From an uncultured Bacteroidales bacterium (GTDB lineage: Bacteria; Bacteroidota; Bacteroidia; Bacteroidales; F082), in contig CALEMB010000215.1 of NCBI GenBank assembly GCA_937902805.1, forward strand, positions 1 to 10,140: DNA of 10,140 nucleotides, in the 5' to 3' direction. The notes under the pieces were generated by a model, which was given only the letters and a program-made list of their open reading frames with translations, was not told the origin of the DNA and did no database searches. Positions within the stretch are counted from its first letter, which is position 1; every line of letters starts with the position of its first letter. This document shows positions 5,333-10,140 of the stretch, piece by piece. A program made the translations under genes and the position numbers.

Positions 5333-7291
5333 TTATTTCGCCGCCACTGACCTGAAGAAAATCTCAGCGTCTTTCCAAACGGTGTAATCGCGAGCATAAA
5401 GCAAATTCATTTGGTTGAGGACTTCAGTCTCGATGTCCTTTTCCATATACGATGCTGGATTGTATACACCCTTACGGATCTTGGGTAGTTTCTGTGTCTC
5501 GTCGGCAGGCGAGCAATACCCCACCCATGTACGACGGCCAAACAAGACCAGGAAGGCGTTTTTCAGGAACTGGACAGGCTTCTTCACCACCAAGGCCAAA
5601 GGCAGCCAGAAAACGAGGCTGAAAACGCTCATCACCACGTCAAAGAGGCGCTTGTTGCGGCGGTTGGCCACCGTATCGATGGCTTTGATGTCGACGGTAT
5701 AAAGGTCGCCACGCGTGTTGATGCTGTTGCTTCCTATGATGGATAAACTATCCTCAGGGGCAATCTTATAGTCCACGTTGGTGGCGTGCCAGTCCACCAT
5801 CTTGTCGATAATGACCTGATGCGGCACGTCTTTGGAGCAGAAGATGACCTCAGTAATGTTATAAATCTCGATGATGTCGGGCACTTGCGAGAGGTTGCCG
5901 ATGAAACCTTCAGGGGCCTCACCTTGTGTTTCGGAACTCACCAAACCAATGAAATCCGGCTTGATGGAGGTGCTTTCCAAGATGGAATTGACCCGTTGCG
6001 TCTCCTCGGGGCTGCCGATGACAAGGAAACGTTTCTTTTCCGTCTTCTTCGACTGGAAGTTCTCGTTGCCCAACAAGATGCCCACAAAACGTATAAGGCT
6101 CATCTCCAAAGCCAGCCAAACCATACCGAAGAGAATCAACGCCCTGGAGAAGCGTAGGCTCTCTGGCAACAAGGCATACAACACCAGAATGACGGCACTG
6201 CCAAAGGCCACGCCAAGCACGGCTTTAGCGATGCTGTAAGGCTTATCATAACCTCCTGCAAAATAAGCGGATAGTAGCCATATCAAGATATACACTGGCA
6301 ACACGGCTGCAAAAAGCACCACAGGATAGGTACCCACACCGCCATAAACGTTGGCATGACCCCAGAAATAACTGATGGCTGCCAAGCCGCCATAGCCCAA
6401 CACGGCATCAAGGAAAGGTACGGCCGCCTTATGGAAGAACTGCGACACCAAGGCAAAGAAGGCCTTGATGTAGATGGCCATATTAATAAGGAAAGAGAAC
6501 GACTTGGCCCAGGAGTTGCCGAAATGCTTTTTGGCGAAAATCTCCATGGCACGGTAGAAGACGAACACGTAGTTGACGCTGGTCTTCTTGGTACTCTCAC
6601 CTTTGTAGTGGATGATGCGTGTCTCGGGGAAATAGTAGTTCTTGTAGCCGCCTTGTGTGATGCGGTACGACAAGTCGATGTCCTCGCCATACATGAAGAA
6701 GGTCTCGTCGAGCAAACCGACCTTGTCCAAGGTCTCGCGCCGCATGAGCATAAAAGCACCAGCAAGAATCTCCACTTCGTTGGTCTCGTCGTTGGAGAGG
6801 TGACCCATGTAATACCTCGCAAAGCGTTTGCTATGCGGGAAGAGCTTGCAGAGGCCGAACATCTTGTAGAAGGCCGTCTTTGCCGTAGGCAGGCCGCGTT
6901 TCGACTCAGGCAGGAACTGTCCCTTGCCGTCGACCATCTTCACACCGAGACCTCCCGCATCGGGGTGACTATCCATGAAGGCGATACACTTCGAGAAGGT
7001 GTCGTCCTCCACCACCGTATCGGGGTTAAGGAGCAGCACATATTCGCCTGTCGAAATCCTAATTGCCTGGTTATTCGCCTTGGCAAAGCCTACGTTGTCC
7101 TTGTTGGCAATAACCTTCACCTCGGGAAACTTCTGTGCCAGCATCTTCAACGAGCCATCGACGGAGTTGTTGTCGACGACGAACACCTCCCCTTCTATGC
7201 CTTGCATGGCGCGGCGCACCGAATGCAGGCATTGCTCGAGGAAATACTCGACGTTATAGTTGACGATGACGACAGAGAGTTTCATTCCCAT
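5333..7291 (-). CDS. GT2 glycosyltransferase fused to a degenerate WcaJ-like region
   Basis: This is a 652-residue membrane protein. Residues 1 to about 260 form a GT2 (GT-A fold) glycosyltransferase resembling rhamnosyltransferase/WcaE-like enzymes: VVIVNYN (7-13), VVDNNSVDGS (38-47), LLNPDT (87-92) in the DxD position, and GEDIDLSYR (202-210) for the catalytic acidic pair. About five hydrophobic segments follow (269-287, 296-312, 324-345, 354-376, 384-407). Then comes a Rossmann-like segment starting RFLVIGSPEE (421-430), and from 546 a piece like the polyprenyl-phosphate sugar-1-phosphate transferases: KRLFDVVMSVFSLVFWLPLA, then RTWVGYCSPA and IRKGVYNPA. The catalytic stretch of that family (the FxxxRxGxxGxxF and KFRSM region) is missing, so this part is probably a membrane platform, not a second enzyme. 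A role in surface-polysaccharide or glycolipid synthesis is inferred. The start overlaps the phosphatase stop by one base (TAATG), suggesting coupled translation; an in-frame ATG lies at 7285. Confidence 0.78.
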   Translation of the reverse strand: MGMKLSVVIVNYNVEYFLEQCLHSVRRAMQGIEGEVFVVDNNSVDGSLKMLAQKFPEVKVIANKDNVGFAKANNQAIRISTGEYVLLLNPDTVVEDDTFSKCIAFMDSHPDAGGLGVKMVDGKGQFLPESKRGLPTAKTAFYKMFGLCKLFPHSKRFARYYMGHLSNDETNEVEILAGAFMLMRRETLDKVGLLDETFFMYGEDIDLSYRITQGGYKNYYFPETRIIHYKGESTKKTSVNYVFVFYRAMEIFAKKHFGNSWAKSFSFLINMAIYIKAFFALVSQFFHKAAVPFLDAVLGYGGLAAISYFWGHANVYGGVGTYPVVLFAAVLPVYILIWLLSAYFAGGYDKPYSIAKAVLGVAFGSAVILVLYALLPESLRFSRALILFGMVWLALEMSLIRFVGILLGNENFQSKKTEKKRFLVIGSPEETQRVNSILESTSIKPDFIGLVSSETQGEAPEGFIGNLSQVPDIIEIYNITEVIFCSKDVPHQVIIDKMVDWHATNVDYKIAPEDSLSIIGSNSINTRGDLYTVDIKAIDTVANRRNKRLFDVVMSVFSLVFWLPLALVVKKPVQFLKNAFLVLFGRRTWVGYCSPADETQKLPKIRKGVYNPASYMEKDIETEVLNQMNLLYARDYTVWKDAEIFFRSVAAK

Positions 7292-8460
7292 TATTCATGT
7301 TTGGAATCGAAGTTGATTTTCACGGAATGGATTACCGAGCCATCATGTTCGGGGATGCTGTCTGTAATGTTCTCGTATCCGCAGGCATTCATGATTTTGG
7401 CTTTCAAATCACGGTTCTGCATCCAGCCGGTGAACAGCTCTGCGCCAGGACCGTAGGCATAAACCATCACAGGCAGGCAGGTATGGCTGCCCGTTGAATA
7501 GTTGAAGCTCACGCTGCTGTAATGACCGTTCGGGTCGGGCAAGGTCAGGCCACCTGTCTCATGGTCGGCAGTGACGACGACGAGGGTGTTGTCGTGCTTC
7601 TTGGCATAATCAAGCGCCACCTTGACGGCATAGTTGAAATCCACCATCTCGTCCATCATCCAAATGGAGTCGTGGGCATGACAGGCCATGTCGATTTGCG
7701 AGCCTTCCACCATAAGGAAGAAGCCGTTTTCAGCGCCGTTGAGGGTATGTAAAGCGGTCTTCACGGCACGCGGCAGAAAGTCGCCACGCTCAGCAGCATG
7801 CGGCATGTGGTTTCTGTTGGCCATAACCGCGTATTTCTTGCAAGTCGTGTCGATGTCGGCAAGGGTGTCATACACCTTCCAGCCCAGTTCGTTCTCCATG
7901 CGCTCGACGAGGTTGATACTGTCCTTGCGCTGGTTGAAGTGCTTCATGCCACCTCCAATGATAAGGTTAAGATAAGGGTTCTCCGCCATCTGCACGGCGA
8001 TGTCCTCGTATTGCTTACGATGCGGCACCTTGGCGTAAAACGCTGCTGGTGTGGCATGGGTGACATAGCTCGTCACGACGATGCCCGTCTCCTTGCCAAG
8101 CTCACCAAACGCATCAAGGACAGTCTTCACCGGGATGGAATCAGGGTTCATGCCTACCATGGCGTTTTTGGTCTTGTGGTCGCTGGCAAGAGCCGTGCCC
8201 CCCGCTGCCGAATCAGTGATGTCGTTGCTGGCCGAATGCGTGTCGACCACGCCAATGTATGGAAATTGCGAGAAGGTCATTTCCTCATGCGATGCAAGCA
8301 TGGCGGCATAGACCTGAGGCAGTGCCATGCCGTCACCAATCAAATAAATGACATTTACGGCCTTGGGAGATTCTGGAGTTGCTTCTTTCTTATCGCAACA
8401 AGCAGACATGATGCCCATGATTACGAGGGCGGCAAGGGATAGAGTAATTAGTTTTTTCAT
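7291..8460 (-). CDS. phoA: Alkaline phosphatase lipoprotein
   Basis: This 389-residue alkaline phosphatase of the PhoA superfamily hydrolyses phosphomonoesters outside the inner membrane. Every catalytic and metal residue can be matched to E. coli PhoA: Asp43 (IGDGM), nucleophile Ser84 (DSAAGGTA), Thr137 (THATPAA), Glu252 and Asp257 (EGSQID), His261, Asp299-His300 (TADHETGG) and His326 (TGSHT). His135 and Met258 stand where E. coli has Asp153 and Lys328; His at the first position is usual outside enterobacteria. The N-terminus is a lipoprotein signal with Cys21-Cys22 (SACCDKKE). The frame stays open upstream to 8598, but those 46 codons are a translated repeat (8492-8583) ahead of a clear signal peptide, so I start at the ATG at 8460. 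It lies downstream of the transketolase subunits and overlaps the glycosyltransferase by one base. No good promoter is seen in the gap. Confidence 0.9.
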   Translation of the reverse strand: MKKLITLSLAALVIMGIMSACCDKKEATPESPKAVNVIYLIGDGMALPQVYAAMLASHEEMTFSQFPYIGVVDTHSASNDITDSAAGGTALASDHKTKNAMVGMNPDSIPVKTVLDAFGELGKETGIVVTSYVTHATPAAFYAKVPHRKQYEDIAVQMAENPYLNLIIGGGMKHFNQRKDSINLVERMENELGWKVYDTLADIDTTCKKYAVMANRNHMPHAAERGDFLPRAVKTALHTLNGAENGFFLMVEGSQIDMACHAHDSIWMMDEMVDFNYAVKVALDYAKKHDNTLVVVTADHETGGLTLPDPNGHYSSVSFNYSTGSHTCLPVMVYAYGPGAELFTGWMQNRDLKAKIMNACGYENITDSIPEHDGSVIHSVKINFDSKHE

Positions 8461-8491
8461 ATTGAGGTGTTTCAATTGTTTAACTGACTGC

Positions 8492-8583
8492 CGCTTCGCG
8501 TCATTGCGAGGAGGAACGACGAAGCAATCTAGGGTTTTAGCTTGTTTTCTAGACTGCTTCGTTCCTCGCAGTGACGCAAAGCG
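8492..8583. repeat. Long imperfect palindromic repeat (CGTCATTGCGAGG family)
   Basis: The left arm 8492-8532 (beginning CGCTTCGCGTCATTGCGAGG) and right arm 8549-8583 (its complement beginning CGCTTTGCGTCACTGCGAGG) form a large inverted repeat around a 16-nt spacer. The right arm lacks six bases in the middle. From memory, this is a widespread dispersed repeat type in many bacterial genomes, and its translation (CFVVPPRNDAKR-like) is a common cause of wrong start calls. It fills most of the 152-bp gap between the transketolase C-terminal gene and the phosphatase gene. Nothing else is seen in that gap. Confidence 0.85.
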
Positions 8584-8612
8584 ACACAAAAACAACATAA
8601 TTAAATACAGTT

Positions 8613-9566
8613 TTATTGTTTGCGCGCCATTACTTTTTTCACAGCCTCCACAATGTCGGGCGTATCGAGGTGGAAGAACTTCAGCAGCTCATCGGGCGTG
8701 CCGCTTTGTCCGAACACGTCGTTGACGGCCACCATCTCCATCGGGCAAGGCATATTCAAGGCCAGTGTCTGGGCGATGCTGTCACCGAGGCCGCCATTAC
8801 GCTGATGTTCCTCAGCCGTGACCACACAACGGGTCTTCTTCACGGATTTCAGCACGGCCTCCACATCCAAAGGCTTGATGGTGTGGATGTTGATAAGCTC
8901 AGCATTAATACCCATCTCCTTCAGAATTGGCAGGGCTTCGACGGCTTTCCAAACGAGGTGGCCGCAGGCAAAGATGGTCACATCGGTGCCTTCTTGCAAC
9001 ATCTGGGCCTTACCAATGACGAATTTCTCATCCACGGGGGTGAAGTTCGGCACTTTCGGGCGACCGAAACGCAGGTACACGGGACCATCGTACTCGGCGG
9101 CGGCGATGGTGGCGTTCTTGGTTTGGTTAAAGTCGCAAGGCACGATGACGGTCATGTTGGGCAGCATCTTCATCAGGCCGATATCCTCAAGGATCTGATG
9201 CGTAGCACCGTCCTCGCCAAGGGTCACGCCAGCATGGGAGGCGGCAATCTTCACGTTCTTGTTGGAATAGGCCACGCTCTGGCGGATTTGGTCATAGACA
9301 CGTCCTGTCGAGAAGGCAGCAAAAGTACCCGTGAACGGCACGAAGCCGCTCAAGGCCATACCCGCCGCCATGTCAATCATGTTGGCTTCGGCAATGCCCG
9401 TCTGGAAGAAACGCTCGGGGAACTCCTTGGCGAAGTCGCCCATCTTCAGTGAGCCAGTGAGGTCGGCACAGAAGGCCACCACCTTGGGGTTGCGGCGACC
9501 CACTTCGAGCAGGCCTTCACCGAATCCCGATCTTGTATCTTTTTGGTTTTGAATTGTAAAGTCCAT
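8613..9566 (-). CDS. Transketolase, C-terminal subunit (split form)
   Basis: This 317-residue protein contains the pyrimidine-binding and C-terminal domains of transketolase, the TPP enzyme that moves two-carbon ketol units in the pentose phosphate pathway. In the split form it pairs with the N-terminal subunit encoded just upstream. The key TPP-activating glutamate is Glu60 in FFQTGIAEANM (53-63). Other family features are AFCADLTGS (31-39), FTGTFAAFSTGRVYDQIRQS (78-97), the SHAGVTLGEDGATHQ motif (110-124), PVYLRFGRPKVP and TAEEHQRNGGLGDSIA. The length fits the usual split C-terminal subunit. The gap to the N-terminal subunit gene is 95 nt and holds repeat copy B. A DXS or E1-beta assignment fits less well because the SHAGVTLGEDG form and the partner are those of split transketolases. 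Confidence 0.92.
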   Translation of the reverse strand: MDFTIQNQKDTRSGFGEGLLEVGRRNPKVVAFCADLTGSLKMGDFAKEFPERFFQTGIAEANMIDMAAGMALSGFVPFTGTFAAFSTGRVYDQIRQSVAYSNKNVKIAASHAGVTLGEDGATHQILEDIGLMKMLPNMTVIVPCDFNQTKNATIAAAEYDGPVYLRFGRPKVPNFTPVDEKFVIGKAQMLQEGTDVTIFACGHLVWKAVEALPILKEMGINAELINIHTIKPLDVEAVLKSVKKTRCVVTAEEHQRNGGLGDSIAQTLALNMPCPMEMVAVNDVFGQSGTPDELLKFFHLDTPDIVEAVKKVMARKQ

Positions 9567-9596
9567 GGTGTATGAGTTTTATTGTTTACACTGAGT

Positions 9597-9660
9597 TTCC
9601 CTTCGGGAATGGAGTACGTTATCTATTTATGAAACAAGACAACTCCATTCCCGCAGGGAA
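9597..9660. repeat. TTCCC/GGGAA double-hairpin repeat, copy B
   Basis: Left arm TTCCCTTCGGGAATGGAGT (9597-9615) and right arm ACTCCATTCCCGCAGGGAA (9642-9660) are inverted with one mismatch around a 26-nt spacer. It is the same family as copy A at 3752-3870; the approach to the right arm is also shared (AAACAAGACAA here, AAAACAGACAA there). It sits between the two transketolase subunit genes, one base downstream of the N-terminal subunit's TAG stop in transcription order. Confidence 0.85.
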
Positions 9661-9661
9661 T

Positions 9662-10140
9662 CTAATAATCACCTAAGGTTTCCTTCAACTGTGAAAGCGC
9701 ATTGGCGGCTTGTTCGTCGTTAGGCGGGGTGCCGTGCCATTTATGTGTGCCCATCATGAAGTCGACACCCATACCCATTTCGGTGTGGGCGAGGACGAGT
9801 TGCGGTTGGCCTTGGAAAGCGTTCTCGCGGGCAAATTTCAGAGTGTTTACTAAAGCCTGCATGTTGTTGCCGCTGACTTCGATGACATCCCAGCCGAAAG
9901 CTTCGTATTTGGCACGCAGGTCGCCAAGGTTAAGCACGTCGTCAGTAGAGCCGTCAATCTGTTTCTTGTTATAGTCGATGATGGCAACAAGGTTGTCAAC
10001 ACCTTTGGCGGGGGCATACATGGCGGCTTCCCAGACCTGGCCTTCCTCCTGCTCGCCGTCGCCCATGAGGACGAAGACGAGGTGCTTGTCGCCGTTCAGC
10101 TTTTTGGCTTGTGCCGCACCGACCGCAACGGAAAGGCCTT
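9662..10140 (-). CDS. Transketolase, N-terminal subunit (partial, 5' end outside window)
   Basis: This is the C-terminal portion, about 158 codons, of the TPP-binding subunit of split transketolase. The frame stays open to the window edge: upstream of the Met at 10066 it continues GLSVAVGAAQAKKLNGDKHL, which is typical transketolase sequence, so 10066 is not a start. Visible motifs are MGDGEQEEGQVWEAA with the GDG of the TPP/Mg site, then IIDYNKKQIDG about 30 residues on, giving the asparagine side of the GDG-x-N motif, and THKWHGTPP near the C-terminus. It ends LGDY-TAG at 9662. It precedes the C-terminal subunit in the same direction and the two presumably form one holoenzyme. Confidence 0.92.
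   Translation of the reverse strand, partial: GLSVAVGAAQAKKLNGDKHLVFVLMGDGEQEEGQVWEAAMYAPAKGVDNLVAIIDYNKKQIDGSTDDVLNLGDLRAKYEAFGWDVIEVSGNNMQALVNTLKFARENAFQGQPQLVLAHTEMGMGVDFMMGTHKWHGTPPNDEQAANALSQLKETLGDY

Noticed and set aside
6356..7456. Long plus-strand open frame (366 codons) opposite the glycosyltransferase
   Set aside because: It is antisense to a clearly recognised GT2 gene, has no family features, is rich in His and Val in a way typical of reverse-complement frames, and runs across a gene boundary.
8461..8598. N-terminal extension of the alkaline phosphatase
   Set aside because: It is a translated palindromic repeat; the ATG at 8460 begins a proper lipoprotein signal.
8616..9452. 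Plus-strand open frame (278 codons) opposite the transketolase C-terminal subunit
   Set aside because: It is antisense to a gene with complete transketolase motifs and has no recognisable domain.
1..10140. CRISPR array, IS transposase, tRNA or rRNA genes
   Set aside because: No regularly spaced repeats with unique spacers, no transposase motifs and no tRNA-like fold or rRNA sequence were seen on either strand.

Overview
The window looks like a chromosomal segment of a Bacteroidota, most likely a member of the Bacteroidales. The evidence is the promoter style (TAnnTTTG -7 boxes such as TAACTTTG at 1249 and TATCTTTG at 1220 on the minus strand), the near absence of Shine-Dalgarno sequences, lipoprotein signals typical of the phylum, and the gene families present (DUF5106-type thioredoxin-like protein, GH109, split transketolase, a Bacteroidales-style YoeB module). 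No phage, plasmid, IS transposase, CRISPR, rRNA or tRNA was seen. Species and habitat cannot be fixed from the sequence.

Layout. (1) 60-1196, minus: secreted endonuclease/exonuclease/phosphatase-fold protein carrying an in-frame palindromic repeat insertion. (2) 1279-2536, plus, divergent from (1): a YoeB-type toxin-antitoxin pair followed, with a 4-nt overlap, by an exported thioredoxin-like protein. (3) 2532-2606: a palindromic mini-element between convergent genes, which supplies the stop codon of both. (4) 2602-3681, minus: N-acetylhexosamine 1-kinase-like enzyme, divergent from (5) 3904-5322, plus: a GH109-type lipoprotein related to alpha-N-acetylgalactosaminidase. Together they read as a small GalNAc-release and phosphorylation module. 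(6) 5333-10140, minus: a same-strand run, in transcription order transketolase N-terminal subunit (cut by the window end), transketolase C-terminal subunit, alkaline phosphatase lipoprotein, and a GT2 glycosyltransferase fused to a degenerate WcaJ-like membrane and sugar-transferase part. The phosphatase and glycosyltransferase overlap by one base (TAATG).

The most distinctive feature is the density and placement of short palindromic repeats. At least four unrelated families occur in 10 kb: inside the EEP gene (625-687), at the 2532-2606 junction, two copies of a TTCCC/GGGAA double hairpin (3752-3870 and 9597-9660), and a long imperfect palindrome at 8492-8583. A fifth, non-palindromic short repeat lies at 48-74. 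Several repeats sit exactly on gene ends and contribute stop codons. In the 2532-2606 element, every stem difference between its two hairpins is a compensatory base-pair change. No new enzymatic or defence system is evident. The repeats and the GH109/kinase pair are the parts most worth following up.
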